Of a stretch of DNA of 64,000 bases, positions 8,473 through 18,374 are shown one piece after another. This stretch comes from UBA4733 sp036734945 (GTDB taxonomy: Bacteria; Chloroflexota; UBA4733): assembly GCA_036734945.1 (NCBI GenBank), contig DAIMXP010000001.1, positions 62,001 to 126,000 of the forward strand, in the 5' to 3' direction. A program made the translations under genes and the position numbers. A model generated the notes under the pieces. That model worked only from the letters and a program-made list of their open reading frames with translations. It did not search any database and was not told the DNA's origin. Positions within the stretch are counted from its first letter, which is position 1, and the number at the start of each line of letters is the position of its first letter.

Positions 8473-10227
8473 TCACCCCGGCAACGTATTGTAGTCGGCC
8501 GGCGTGTAGTCCTGTGTGGGATCCCAGTTGGGGAAGACCCAGTCGTTGCGCGTTACCTTGGCGCCTTTGGCTTGCGCTGCCTTGATGGCGCGATCCAACT
8601 CCTTGTTGGAGCGGTCGACGAGGTCCTGCAGGGCTTGCTTGGCGTTCGTGAGTTGGCCAGTGTAAATGCCCTGGATGATCTCACCGATGTCGGGGGTCAG
8701 ATGATGCATCTCCTGCAGAGCTGTCGAGACTGCCGGGTTGCGGACTTCCGGGCTGGGCGCCAGGCGCAACTGCTGGTCGAATAAGGCTGCCGCCTTGTGC
8801 TGCTCGGCATCCAGTTTGGCCTGGGCAAGGGCCTGCGGGAAGATCGCCGGATCGCTGATGCCGTCCTCCGTGGCGAACAAGGTCTGAATGGGCAGCGTTC
8901 CCAACTGGTGGAAGATGTCGCCGGCCACAGCCCCCAGCTTGCTCTTGCTGAATAGCCAGTAGAGGTTGCTACCGCCCGGCCCGTAGTTGAGCGGCATGGG
9001 AGTGCCGCTGTTCGGCAGCGGCTGGCTGGCGACGCCGAACTTGAAGTCGGGGCTATTCTGTTTCCACTGCGGTATGTTCCAGGGGCCTTGCAGGATCATT
9101 GCTCCCTTGCCGGCCGGGATCAGGGCTCGCGCCTGCTGGGCGTTCAGCGACAGTGCGCCGGGGTAGATGCTGCCGTCAGCCTTGATGGCAAGCAACAGGT
9201 CAACGGCGGCCAGCCACTGGTCGCTGGTGTAGTTGTACTGGCCAGTCTTCCAGTTCATCTGGCCACCAGCGGCGCCGGCCATCTGGGCGAGACCGTTCAC
9301 CCAGGCGGTGAAGCGTGTAGTGTCCTTCCCCTCCAGCATCAGCCCGTAATACTGGCCTTTCCCCTGGGCCGTCAGCTTCTTGGCGGCGGCGCGGAACTCG
9401 TCCCAGGTGAAGGGCTTCGCGGCCGGGTCATAGCCGGCCTGCTGCATCGCGTCGAGGTTGTACAACGTCAGCGTGTCGTAGCGCTTGTTGGAGCTCAACG
9501 GCAGGCTGTAGGTCTTGCCGTTGTACATGGTGATGCCGTCGATGAAGGCGCCGGAAGGAAAGCCCTTCTTCCACTCCGCGATGTTCGGGATCAGGTCATC
9601 CAGCGGCGTAACCCAACTTTGCGAGACAGCCTGCGCGCCGGACACCGCCGGTGGCAATTGGAAGATGTCCGGGGCATTGCCGTTTTGGATGCCGAGCGGC
9701 ACCACCTGACTGATATTGGCCCAGGGTAGTTCCTGAAAGTCGATCTTGACGTTGCTATGCGCCGCCTGATAGGCGTCGAAGAACTGGGCCAGGAAGGTAC
9801 CCTTGGGACCCGGTCCGCTCTCCAGCCAGTGGAACGTCACCTGGTCGGTGGGCAGTTTGGCGCCGGTGTCGACAATCTTGATGTCTTTGGCCGTCACTGC
9901 CGGCACGGCGGTTGCCCCGGCCCTGGCTGAACTCGCTGCCTTGGCGCTGGTTGCCGCCACTTGAGCAGCGCTGGTTGCCGCTGCCTGGGTGGAGTTGGTT
10001 GCCGCCGCACTGCCCGTGACGGCGGCTTTAGTGGTAGCAACCACCGGAGGAGCCGCATTGGTGGCGGTCCCCGTGGACTCTATCGTCACGCTGACGCTCG
10101 TGGCTGCCGTGCCGTTGGCGCCGCAGGCGGCCAGCAGGGCGGTAGCGCCGCCAGCCAGCAGGATGCCCAGCACATTGCGGCGCGGCAGTAGCCCTAACGA
10201 GTGGTTCGTTGGACGGAGTCTGGTCAT
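8473..10227 (-). CDS. Sugar ABC transporter substrate-binding lipoprotein
   Basis: 584 residues. A basic start is followed by GILLAGGATALLAACG, a lipobox, and a long Ala/Thr/Ser-rich linker. The mature part is a family 1 extracellular binding protein: FLAQFFDAYQAAHSNVKIDF, APDIFQLPPAV, YSLPLSSNKRYDTLTLYN, KPFTWDEFRAAAKKL and GKGAMILQGPWN. It would deliver an oligosaccharide to the two permeases encoded immediately upstream in transcription order. The gap to the permease is 12 bp. It is the last gene of the ROK-sulfatase-permease-permease operon, and at 584 residues is longer than the usual ~430 because of the linker and a C-terminal extension. Confidence 0.9.
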   Translation of the reverse strand: MTRLRPTNHSLGLLPRRNVLGILLAGGATALLAACGANGTAATSVSVTIESTGTATNAAPPVVATTKAAVTGSAAATNSTQAAATSAAQVAATSAKAASSARAGATAVPAVTAKDIKIVDTGAKLPTDQVTFHWLESGPGPKGTFLAQFFDAYQAAHSNVKIDFQELPWANISQVVPLGIQNGNAPDIFQLPPAVSGAQAVSQSWVTPLDDLIPNIAEWKKGFPSGAFIDGITMYNGKTYSLPLSSNKRYDTLTLYNLDAMQQAGYDPAAKPFTWDEFRAAAKKLTAQGKGQYYGLMLEGKDTTRFTAWVNGLAQMAGAAGGQMNWKTGQYNYTSDQWLAAVDLLLAIKADGSIYPGALSLNAQQARALIPAGKGAMILQGPWNIPQWKQNSPDFKFGVASQPLPNSGTPMPLNYGPGGSNLYWLFSKSKLGAVAGDIFHQLGTLPIQTLFATEDGISDPAIFPQALAQAKLDAEQHKAAALFDQQLRLAPSPEVRNPAVSTALQEMHHLTPDIGEIIQGIYTGQLTNAKQALQDLVDRSNKELDRAIKAAQAKGAKVTRNDWVFPNWDPTQDYTPADYNTLPG

Positions 10228-10239
10228 GACTTTTCTCTC

Positions 10240-11154
10240 CTATTGCTTGATGGCGCCGGTGACGCCTTCCACGAAGTAGCGCTGAAGGAACAGGAAGATG
10301 ATGATGATCGGCAACAGGCTGATCGTCGCCGCGGCAGCCATGCCGCTCCAGTCGGTGAAGTACTCGCCCTGGAAGGCGAACATGCCGACCGCCAGCGTGC
10401 GCAAATCAGGCCGCGACAGCGTGAGCACCAGCGGCAGGAAGAAGTCGTTCCAGCTTTGCATAAACTGAAGGATGACGGCCGTGGCCAGCACGGGCTTCGT
10501 CAGGGGCAGCATCACTCGGGCGAAGATGCGGAAGAAGCCGGCGCCGTCCATGATCGCCGCCTCCTCCAGTTCTTTGGGCAACTGACTGAAGAAGCCGGTG
10601 AAGAGCAGGATCTGCACGATATGGGCGCTACCGCTCTCCCCCAGGATGATACCCAGCAAGGAGTTACCCATCCCCAGCTTGTTGATGAGAGCGAACACGG
10701 GGATGATCGTGTAGCCCTCAGGCAGGAAGACGTGGGCAATGAACAGGCCGATGATGATCTTCTTGCCGGGGAATGCGTAGCGGCCCAGCACGTAGCCGAT
10801 CATGCTTGAGCTCGTCACGACGATGGCGATCGACGAGACGGTGATCACGACAGTGTTGAAGAAGTATTGCCCGATGCGCGCCTGCGTCCAGGCGCGAGCG
10901 AAGTTCTCCCAATGCAGGTGGTGGGGGATCAAACTGAGGCCGGAGAAGATCTCAGTGGTTGATTTCAGCGCCGCCGAGACCATCCACAGGAACGGATAGA
11001 CCCAGATAAAGCAAATGGGAATCAGGATGATCGTGGTCAGGACCAGACGCACGTTGGTCCCGGTGAGTAGCTTGTGCTGGGTGCGCGTGTACTCCAACCG
11101 TCCCCCTGGAATAGCGAGCGCTGGGGCAAGATCAGCCCGTCGGCTGCTGTTCAC
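10240..11154 (-). CDS. CUT1 sugar ABC transporter permease, MalG type
   Basis: 304 residues from GTG 11154, which overlaps the stop of the other permease by four bases (GTGA). Six membrane segments are expected; the first is TIILIPICFIWVYPFLWMV. The EAA loop, which docks the ATPase, reads LPKELEEAAIMDGAGFFRIF, then LPLTKPVLATAVILQF. The C-terminal segment ISLLPIIIIFLFLQRYF ends in GAIKQ, close to the usual MalG-family end. It is the second half of a heterodimeric permease with the product of 11151-12145. No ATP-binding subunit is encoded in the window, so a shared MsmX-like ATPase elsewhere is inferred. Confidence 0.9.
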   Translation of the reverse strand: MNSSRRADLAPALAIPGGRLEYTRTQHKLLTGTNVRLVLTTIILIPICFIWVYPFLWMVSAALKSTTEIFSGLSLIPHHLHWENFARAWTQARIGQYFFNTVVITVSSIAIVVTSSSMIGYVLGRYAFPGKKIIIGLFIAHVFLPEGYTIIPVFALINKLGMGNSLLGIILGESGSAHIVQILLFTGFFSQLPKELEEAAIMDGAGFFRIFARVMLPLTKPVLATAVILQFMQSWNDFFLPLVLTLSRPDLRTLAVGMFAFQGEYFTDWSGMAAAATISLLPIIIIFLFLQRYFVEGVTGAIKQ

Positions 11155-12145
11155 TGCGCACTCCCGGTATTCAAGCTCTGGCGGGACTCGTTGGCTTTGC
11201 GGGCGATCAGTCCCTGGATTAAGCCTACACCTAAAACGCAGACACCAAACCATACCGCCGCCGCCGAGGCGTAGCCCAGACGTGGCACCCCTTCCGTACC
11301 ACCGAAGGCGGTGCGATAGATGTAGACCTCCATCACCTCGCTGGAGAAGAAGGGTCCTCCACCGGTCATCGTCTGCACCAGGGCAAAGACGTGCAGCGCA
11401 CCGGCCACAGACAGAATCAAGATAATGGCGGCAAACGGCAGGATGATAGGCACGGTGAGGTAGCGATGCAAGGCCCAGCGTCCTGCACCGTCCATTCTGG
11501 CAGCCTCATAGAGGTCGGACGGCACGATCTGCAGCGCCGCCAGCCAGTACATCATCTCGATACCGAAGGACTTCCAGATGAAGACCGCCACGATCGTCCA
11601 GAGGGCGGAGTGCGGATTTCCCAGGAAGTCCAACGCTTGGGCAGGATATGCACATCAATCAAGGCGCGGTTGATCGGACCATTGACCGGGCTGAACAGGA
11701 ACGTCATCACGATGCCGTCGATAGCGGCGGTGGTGACCACGGGCAGAAAGAAGAGCGTGCGGAAGAGCGGCGACAGGCGCAATAGCTTGTCGTTGAGGAT
11801 GATGGCGACAATCAAGGTCAGCACGAACTTGATGGGCACGGCGGCAAACATAAAGAGGAAGGAGCGCAGGAAGGCCTGCCAGAAGTAGCTGTCGTGGATG
11901 ACTTCCTGGTAGTTGGCCAGACCGATGAAGGTAAAGGAGGAGGTGAGCCCAGACCAGTCGAGCAGGGAGAAGTACCAGGAGGCAACCGTCGGATAGAAAC
12001 TGAAGGCAGTAGCCAGGAGCAAGCTGGGCGCCGCGAAGAGGTAGCACCAGCGCGCCTTCCAAAGTCGTTGGCCGAGCGTGCCGCCCTCCCCAGCTCGGCC
12101 CGTACCCGCTACCCGGCTCCAGCGCTTTGCTGCGCCTATGGACAT
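11151..12145 (-). pseudogene. CUT1 sugar ABC transporter permease, MalF type, with a single-base frameshift
   Basis: The first ~170 codons give a normal MalF-like start (YLFAAPSLLLATAFSFYPTV, FIGLANYQEVIHDSYFW, FFLPVVTTAAIDGIVMTFLF) and end in INRALIDVHILPK. Near 11635 the reading must move by one base to continue as LDFLGNPHSALWTIVAVF, YWLAALQIVPSDLYEAARMDGAG (the EAA loop) and the last membrane segments to 11151. The two pieces join without loss of sequence, so one missing base is enough to explain it. Because the partner permease and binding protein look intact, a base-calling error is at least as likely as a real mutation. It begins 21 bp after the sulfatase gene. Confidence 0.85.
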
Positions 12146-12166
12146 GGGAACGCACCCCCCTGCACC

Positions 12167-13633
12167 TTACAGCTCCTTCGGGTGCGCCGCGGCCAGCAGG
12201 TCGGCCCACTCACTGCGGCCGGTGGCGCGCAGGCGTTCGACGTAGCCCGGTAGGTGACCTCGGGTGTGCAGCGGGCCGCCCTCCTGAATAACCGTCCACA
12301 TCGGGTCTTGCGCATGCGTGGCTGTGGTCATCATTTGACCGTACCAGTCGTCCAGCATTGTCAATGCCGTGCCCACCAGATCAGGACGCTGGGGAGCCAG
12401 GTTGTGTTGTTCGTGTGGGTCCTGCGTCAGATCGAACAGCAGGTGCTCCGGGAAGCCGTGATAGCCGTCGTGGTAGGAGCGCATGAACAGGTAGTGATCG
12501 AAGCGGACCGAACGCTGGCAGGCCCAGGCCCCCTGGGAGACGACCAGGTAGTCGCGTCCACCTGCCTGACCCGCACGGAAGCTCGGGGCGAAGCTGGCGC
12601 CGTCCCAGATGGCGGGCACTTTGCCGCCCGCCAGTTCGACCAGCGTGGCGGCGACATCCGGGGCGTAGTGGAGGCCCGGATCGACGCGCCCCGCCTGCTG
12701 CTCGGTGACGCCCGGCCAGCAGAGGATGCCCGGCACGTGCGTCGTGTACTCATCAGAGGTCTGGTGGTCGCCATAGATGTTCAACTCACCCAGGCACTCG
12801 CCGTGATCGGAGGAGACGAAGATGGCGGTGTCGTCCAGCACACCCTGGTCGGCCAGCGCGTTGAGGAGGCGTCCCACATGCTCATCGGCGTAGCGCACAC
12901 CGGTGTCGTAGCCATCGAACATGCGGCGCACGTCGGCCATAGAGGCGGCTTCGCCGGGCTGGCGCGGCAGGCGGGGGTTGGTCCGGGAGTCGTAGCCGGG
13001 GATCTCGCGGGCGGAGTGCGGGCCGACGCCAGCCCAGTGCTGCTGGCGCACCTCCTCGGTCAGCCAGGCCGGCAGCGGCTCGGTGGCAAAGGGCTCACCA
13101 TAGGCTTCGGGCGTGCGGTAGGGTGTGTGCGGGTCCCAGAGGTTGACGTGGAGGAACCAGTTGTCCTGGCCGGCGTTGCGCGTCAGCCAGTCCAGGGCCA
13201 CGGGCGCCACCTCGTCGGCGCGTTCGCCGCCGCTCTTGCCGGTGTTGTAGATCTCGTTGAAGTTGGCGTACCAGTGCCAGGCGGCGTGCCGTTCGCCAAA
13301 GGGGCTCACCGTCACCGTGCGCAGGCCGGCCTGGCGCAGACAGGCCATCCAACTGGTGCGCGCCAGATTCGACTTGAACTGCCGTCCGGTACCTTCGATG
13401 AAGGGGTCGGCGGCGACACCGCCGTGGTTGATGACGCCGGTGTGGATGCCGAAACGGCCGGAGAACAGCGCGGTGCGGCTGGGAAGACAGGGAACGTCGG
13501 TGGCATAGCAATTATCCAGGCGGACGCCACGTTGGGCGAGCCGGTCGATGTTGGGGCTGGTCTGGCGATGGTAGCCGTAACAGCCGAGGTGGTCGGGTCG
13601 CAACGAGTCGATATCGATGTAGAGGATGCGCAC
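12167..13633 (-). CDS. Type I sulfatase in sugar-transport operon
   Basis: 488 residues. It begins MRILYIDIDSLRPDHLGCYG, contains the maturation motif C49-L-P-S-R53, and has the later metal-site block VSSDHGECLGE. No signal peptide is seen, which suggests that desulfation occurs after uptake. It sits between a ROK repressor gene and the MalF/MalG/binding-protein genes on the same strand with short gaps (27 and 21 bp). This arrangement makes a sulfated sugar or glycan fragment the likely substrate and inducer. The position and type of sulfate ester cannot be assigned from sequence. Confidence 0.9.
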   Translation of the reverse strand: MRILYIDIDSLRPDHLGCYGYHRQTSPNIDRLAQRGVRLDNCYATDVPCLPSRTALFSGRFGIHTGVINHGGVAADPFIEGTGRQFKSNLARTSWMACLRQAGLRTVTVSPFGERHAAWHWYANFNEIYNTGKSGGERADEVAPVALDWLTRNAGQDNWFLHVNLWDPHTPYRTPEAYGEPFATEPLPAWLTEEVRQQHWAGVGPHSAREIPGYDSRTNPRLPRQPGEAASMADVRRMFDGYDTGVRYADEHVGRLLNALADQGVLDDTAIFVSSDHGECLGELNIYGDHQTSDEYTTHVPGILCWPGVTEQQAGRVDPGLHYAPDVAATLVELAGGKVPAIWDGASFAPSFRAGQAGGRDYLVVSQGAWACQRSVRFDHYLFMRSYHDGYHGFPEHLLFDLTQDPHEQHNLAPQRPDLVGTALTMLDDWYGQMMTTATHAQDPMWTVIQEGGPLHTRGHLPGYVERLRATGRSEWADLLAAAHPKEL

Positions 13634-13660
13634 GGGTGGTTCTATCCTTTCACGGATACA

Positions 13661-14908
13661 TTAGGCCACGATCGCGCGGCGATCGGGTAGCGGGGCACGG
13701 AAGAATTCGCGCAGGGTGAGGGTGGCGGCGCCGATGACGGGTGCATCCGGCAGGGCGGCGACCTCCAGCCGAAAGTTCTCGCGCATCATCGCCATCGCCC
13801 GTTGTTGTACCTCCTGGCGCACGGGCGCCAGCAGCAGGTCGCCGGCACGGGCGAGGTCGCGTCCGATGAGAATGAGTTCGGGATCGAAGGCGTGCAGCAG
13901 GTTGACCAGTGCCGCCGCGAGATGACGTGTGACATCGGCCATGATACGGCTGGCCAGCACATCACCGCCGGCGGCGGCGACGACGTCGTCGTCGAAAGTC
14001 AAGGCATCGGCGCTCCGGCCGCCTGCGCGCAGGAGCGACGGCTCACCGGTCATCAGGGCGGCGCGCACCGCTGCCAGGATGCGCGGTATGGCGACATAGA
14101 TTTCCAGGCAGCCGTAGTTGCCGCAGGCGCAGCGTGGACCGGCAAGGTTGACGCTCATGTGACCCAGTTCGCCGGCCAGGTCGTGCGCGCCACGGTATAG
14201 GTCGCCATCGACCACCAGACCACCACCGACGCCGGTAGCAACGGTAATGAGGGCGAAGTTGGCGACGCCCTGGCCGGCGCCGAACCAGAGTTCTGCCAGC
14301 GTACTGGTGTTTCCGTTGTTGTCGAAGAAAGTGGGGATTGAAAATCGGGAGGCGATCTCCTGGCGAAGAGCGAGGCCGTCCCAGGCGCCGTAGGCCGGCG
14401 GCGCCAGGTAGCGGCCACTACTGAAACTGACGCGTCCAGGAGCGCCGATGCCAATGCCCAGCAACGAGTGGCGATCGCCGGCGGGAAGCGCCGCCAACAG
14501 TCGATCAACCATTTGCCCGACTGTCGCCAGCACCACGGCGCCATCCAACCAGGGCCCGGCCGGTTCTTTGAATTGTTCGACGACGCGGCCAGCGAGATCA
14601 ACAATGGCCCCGCTAATCGCATCACGGGCGAGGTCGATCCCGAGTGTGAAACGGGCGGTAGGGTTCACTTCCAGGAAAATAGGCCGCCGCCCGACGCGTG
14701 ACGTGCCGTGGCCCGTCTCCTCGACCAGATGCGCCGCCAGCAACTCTTCGACGATATTGGTAACGGTGGCGGCATTGAGGCCGGTCTTTCTTGCCAGATC
14801 GATGCGGGCGATCCGCCCGACATCGCGGACGATGCGGAAGACGGTAGCACGGTTGCGCAGTTTGACGGCCCGATGGTTGATTCCCCGGTTGGTCTCGCCC
14901 ATCGCCAA
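13661..14908 (-). CDS. ROK-family transcriptional repressor
   Basis: 415 residues. The N-terminal winged helix-turn-helix (RIARIDLARKTGLNAATVTN, then IVEELLAAHLVEETG) is followed by a ROK sugar-kinase-like domain: GIDLARDAISGAIVDLAG, GIGAPG, FDNNGNTSTLAELWFGAG and GVGGGLVVDG. The zinc motif CACGNYGCLE and the preceding GELGH histidine are both present. Proteins of this build (XylR/NagC type) bind sugar ligands and repress sugar operons. It is the first gene of the minus-strand sulfatase-transporter operon. The intergenic region behind it holds an inverted repeat (14958-14978) that could be its operator. Start could be 14908 or 14902. Confidence 0.9.
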   Translation of the reverse strand: MAMGETNRGINHRAVKLRNRATVFRIVRDVGRIARIDLARKTGLNAATVTNIVEELLAAHLVEETGHGTSRVGRRPIFLEVNPTARFTLGIDLARDAISGAIVDLAGRVVEQFKEPAGPWLDGAVVLATVGQMVDRLLAALPAGDRHSLLGIGIGAPGRVSFSSGRYLAPPAYGAWDGLALRQEIASRFSIPTFFDNNGNTSTLAELWFGAGQGVANFALITVATGVGGGLVVDGDLYRGAHDLAGELGHMSVNLAGPRCACGNYGCLEIYVAIPRILAAVRAALMTGEPSLLRAGGRSADALTFDDDVVAAAGGDVLASRIMADVTRHLAAALVNLLHAFDPELILIGRDLARAGDLLLAPVRQEVQQRAMAMMRENFRLEVAALPDAPVIGAATLTLREFFRAPLPDRRAIVA

Positions 14909-15315
14909 TGCTTCTACCGTCCTGTCCTGCTACTGCGGCCAACATTGCAATGATAGGTTGATCAAGCGACTAAATCAAATCCGATTGTGTTGCTTCAGGC
15001 TAGCCCAGAAGGACGGGACGCTCCTCGTCCAGACGGCCGGCCCCGAAGGTCGGTAGTCCGCATCCTATCCGAATACCACGCGGCCTGGTAGCTTTTTCCC
15101 TGGTGATCCCAGCAAACGCGAAGCGCAGTCCGGCGGTCCCGCCCGGCTTACACCGCTCGGCCGCACGCTCCTGGGCCAGGATCTCTGGGAGCAAGCGACC
15201 CAGTACGTCCTGCTGCATTCGCTCCTTCCTGTATTCAGTCCTGGTGTGCCGATTGCTTAATGCTGCCGAATAAGGTAGGGTACCAGGACAATTCAAACGT
15301 AAGGGATGCTGTACA
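14909..15315 (+). promoter_or_regulatory. Divergent control region between ROK gene and sulfatase gene
   Basis: This 407-bp stretch has no convincing gene. It separates two divergent transcription units with related function. The clearest element is TTGAT-N11-ATCAA at 14958-14978 in an AT-rich patch that stands out from the GC-rich surroundings, about 50 bp behind the ROK start. The middle part (15000-15230) shows nothing recognisable beyond GC-rich sequence. AT-richer sequence at 15240-15310 probably holds the promoter of the rightward sulfatase. Confidence 0.4.
14958..14978. promoter_or_regulatory. Inverted repeat, candidate ROK operator
   Basis: TTGAT and ATCAA arms are separated by 11 bases, giving a 21-bp site with twofold symmetry suited to a dimeric helix-turn-helix protein. 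Its place just upstream of the ROK gene and between divergent sugar-sulfate genes is the main support. A second copy was not found in the window. Confidence 0.35.
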
Positions 15316-16821
15316 ATGCCCGCACCGAACTTTGTCTTTATTCTCACGGACACTCAGGGCGTCAACGTCCTTGGCGCCTATGGCCACCCTGAGTTGCGGA
15401 CGCCCCACATCGACCGGCTCGCGACGCAAGGTATCACCTTCGAGCGGGCTTACACCACCTGTCCGCTCTGCACCCCGGCACGGGCCGGGCTGTTTACGGG
15501 ACGGTATGCCCATACTGCCGGCGCCTGGGTGAACGGACTGCCGCTCGGCAGCACCGTCAAACACATGGGGCAACGCTTTGCTGATCAGGGCTACCGCACC
15601 GCCTACACCGGCAAGTGGCACCTCGATGGGCACGACTACTTCGGCAACGGGCTCTGCCCGGATGGCTGGGACGACGCCTACTGGTATGACGCGCGCCGAC
15701 ACCTGGAATCGCTTAATCCCGAGCAGCGGACGCTCTGGCGGCAGGGGCTGCGCTCGATCGAGGCGCTGCAAGACCGGCAGATTGGGCCGGAGTTCACGTT
15801 CGGCCATCAGGTCTCCAATCGGGCTATCCAGTTCCTGGAGACCGCCCAACGCCATGGCGACCAGCCGTTCTTGCTGGTCGTTTCCTACGACGAGCCGCAT
15901 GGCCCCTTCACCTGCCCCCCGGAATACGCAGAACCGTTTCGGGACTATCGGTACCCGCTCGGCCCCAGCGGCTTCGATGATCTGGCAAACAAGCCCGTCT
16001 ACCAACAGGAGTGGGCCGCGGCGCGTCGTAACGCCTCGCGCGACGGCTTCGCCCATCAGCCGCTCTATTTCGGTTGCAACAGCTTCGTCGACGCCGAGAT
16101 CGGGCGAGTGCTGGCGGCGGTGGATCGCCACGCTGCCGAGAACACCTGGGTCATCTTTACCTCCGATCATGGGGAGATGCTGGGCAGCCACGGCCTGGGT
16201 GGCAAATCGGCAGCAGTCTACGAAGAGATCGCCCATATTCCCTTGATTGTCCGGCCACCGCGGGCTGCCGAGGGTATGGCCGACGCCGGAGCGCGCCTCA
16301 CGACGACGGTCGGTCATATCGACCTCCTGCCGACCATGCTGGGTCTGGCCGGTCTGCCCGTTCCGGCGGCGCTCGAAGGCCAGACCCTGGAGCCGCTCCT
16401 GCGCGGCGAGGAGGCGCCGGAGCGCAGCGCCTTCGTCGAATTTCATCGCTTTGAACTGCCGGGGGACGGACTGGGCGGCTTCTTTCCGATGCGGGCTATT
16501 GTCAGGGGATCGTATAAGCTGGCGATCAATCTGCTGGACACCGACGAACTGTACGATCTGGCGAGCGATCCGGCCGAGGTGCAGAACCGCATCGACGATC
16601 CGGCATATGCGGCGATTCGTGACCGGCTCCACGACGCCTTGCTCGACTGGATGTATGCCAATCGCGACCCGTTCCGCAGTCCGGCCTGGGAGCGCAGGCC
16701 CTGGCGTCAGCAGCGTCGCCTGACCTGGGGCGGCGGCTGGTCCGGCCAGCGCCGCGGTTGGGACGACGGCTACGCCCGTGAACGGTTGAACTACGGGTCA
16801 GGTTTGCCGCTTGGCGAGTAA
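15316..16821 (+). CDS. Type I sulfatase, divergent from the ROK operon
   Basis: 501 residues. It starts MPAPNFVFILTDTQGVNVLG, has the formylglycine motif C52-T-P-A-R56, and later FTSDHGEMLGSHGLGGK, completing the metal and sulfate site. The C-terminus is basic and aromatic (RRPWRQQRRLTWGGGW). No signal peptide is present. It is followed on the same strand by two sugar-binding lipoprotein genes, so it forms the rightward half of a sulfated-carbohydrate locus. It is diverged from the sulfatases at 1025 and 12167 outside the motifs, which suggests a different substrate. Confidence 0.9.
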   Translation: MPAPNFVFILTDTQGVNVLGAYGHPELRTPHIDRLATQGITFERAYTTCPLCTPARAGLFTGRYAHTAGAWVNGLPLGSTVKHMGQRFADQGYRTAYTGKWHLDGHDYFGNGLCPDGWDDAYWYDARRHLESLNPEQRTLWRQGLRSIEALQDRQIGPEFTFGHQVSNRAIQFLETAQRHGDQPFLLVVSYDEPHGPFTCPPEYAEPFRDYRYPLGPSGFDDLANKPVYQQEWAAARRNASRDGFAHQPLYFGCNSFVDAEIGRVLAAVDRHAAENTWVIFTSDHGEMLGSHGLGGKSAAVYEEIAHIPLIVRPPRAAEGMADAGARLTTTVGHIDLLPTMLGLAGLPVPAALEGQTLEPLLRGEEAPERSAFVEFHRFELPGDGLGGFFPMRAIVRGSYKLAINLLDTDELYDLASDPAEVQNRIDDPAYAAIRDRLHDALLDWMYANRDPFRSPAWERRPWRQQRRLTWGGGWSGQRRGWDDGYARERLNYGSGLPLGE

Positions 16822-16889
16822 GGGGAACGACACAGGCAGCAGGTTTTGGGAGATGGACCACGTCGGTACCGGAAAGGATGGCTGAACCA

Positions 16890-18300
16890 ATGACGACGCG
16901 ACGCAGCGTCTTGCGGCTGACCACGCTCCTGCTGCCTGCCCTGGCGCTCGCTGCCTGCGGACAGTCGACAGCGGCCACCGCAGTCGTGGCCACGACTGCG
17001 GTGGGCAGCACCGTTGGAACAGCCACTTCGGTGGCAAAGACGACGAAAACGTCCAGTGCAGCGATTGCGGCCGCGGCGGCGAGCGCCAGGTCGCTGACCG
17101 GCCAGGTCAGCTTCTTTTCCTGGGGGTCGGTGGCGGCGGTGGCGGAACGGAAAAAGTTCGCCGCAGACTTTGAGCAGGAGCATCCCGGCGCCACTTGTAC
17201 CTTCTCTCTTTCCAGCGGCGTCTACCTGGACAAGCTGCTGACCATGGCTGCCGGTGGCGACGCGCCGGATGTCTTCTTCGTCAGTCCGACCGACGTGCCG
17301 GCGATGACGGCCAAGGGTCTGTTACAGGCGCTGGACGCCTATATCGCCCGCTCGCACTACGACCTGTCCGACTTCGTTCCGGCGGCGCTGCAGCAGTACC
17401 GGCGCAGCGGCAAGATCTACGGCATACCGCGTGGTTTCGGCATGGCAGTCATGGCCTACAACGTCGACCTCTTCCAGAAGATGGGCGTCGCGCCCCTCCC
17501 GACGGACTGGAAAGACACCTCCTGGACCTTCAACGACTTCCTGGCGATGACGAAGCGCGTGACTTCCGGTACCGGCACGTCCCAGGTTTACGGTTTCCTG
17601 CCGCATCCCGGGAATAACCGCGAGTGGCAGACCTACGTCTGGAGTAACGGTGGCGAAGTGTTCAGCGCCGACTACAAGCAGTGTTTGCTGGATCAACCGC
17701 CGGCGGTGGAGGCGTTGCAATTCCTGCAGGACCTGATGGTGAAGTATCAGGTCGCTCCCAGTGTGGCGCAACAGAAGGTGCCGACCGGCAGCACTGACCT
17801 GTTCATCGCCAATCGGGCCGGTACGACCATCATCGAGGCCACCCAGTTCGCGGAGCTCCGCAACAGGGCGAAGTTCAGTTTGGGATATTGGCGTCACACC
17901 GGCCGGCAAGGCCGGCAGAGTACCGGGCGGCGGCGGTGTGGGCTGGGGCATGTGGGCGCACTCAAAAGAGCCGGACCTGGGCTGGCAACTCCTGTCGGAG
18001 TTGGTTGGCACAAAGTTTGAGACCACTGAGGTGATAGATGGCACCACCACTCCGCCGCGTCTTTCGGTATTGAAGTCGGCAGCCTTTTTGCAGCCCTCGC
18101 AACCGCCCGCCCACGCCGCCATCTTTGACGATGAGGGCGATTATGTGCGCACCGATCCGCAACCGAACAACTGGGACAAGGTCAGCGTTGCTTTCAATAC
18201 GCAGTTGACGCTGCTGTGGGCCGGCAAAGAGAATGCCCAGACGGTGACGAAAGCGATCGTGGAGGCGGTGAACCCGCTGCTGACGGCGCCGGTGTCGTAG
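16890..18300 (+). pseudogene. Sugar ABC substrate-binding lipoprotein with one extra base (frameshift)
   Basis: MTTRRSVLRLTTLLLPALAL leads to a lipobox (LALAACG). The binding-protein body runs normally (FAADFEQEHPGATCTF, APDVFFVSPTDV, KIYGIPRGFGMAVMAYN, WSNGGEVF) up to about 17880. There the frame must shift by one base. Removing one T from the TTT run gives FSWDIGVTPAGK, then VPGGGGVGWGMW to a stop at 18300, which aligns well with the intact paralogue at 18375 (FQWDVAPPPLG...GGGGAGFGVY). The lesion is in a short homopolymer, so a sequencing error is quite possible. The start ATG 16890 has AAAGGATGG upstream. Confidence 0.85.
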
Positions 18301-18374
18301 TCCCTTGTTGGGCAGTACGTGGTGAGGCCGGCGGTGATCAAAACGCTGCCGTAGTGAGCGAAGGAGTGCAGCCG

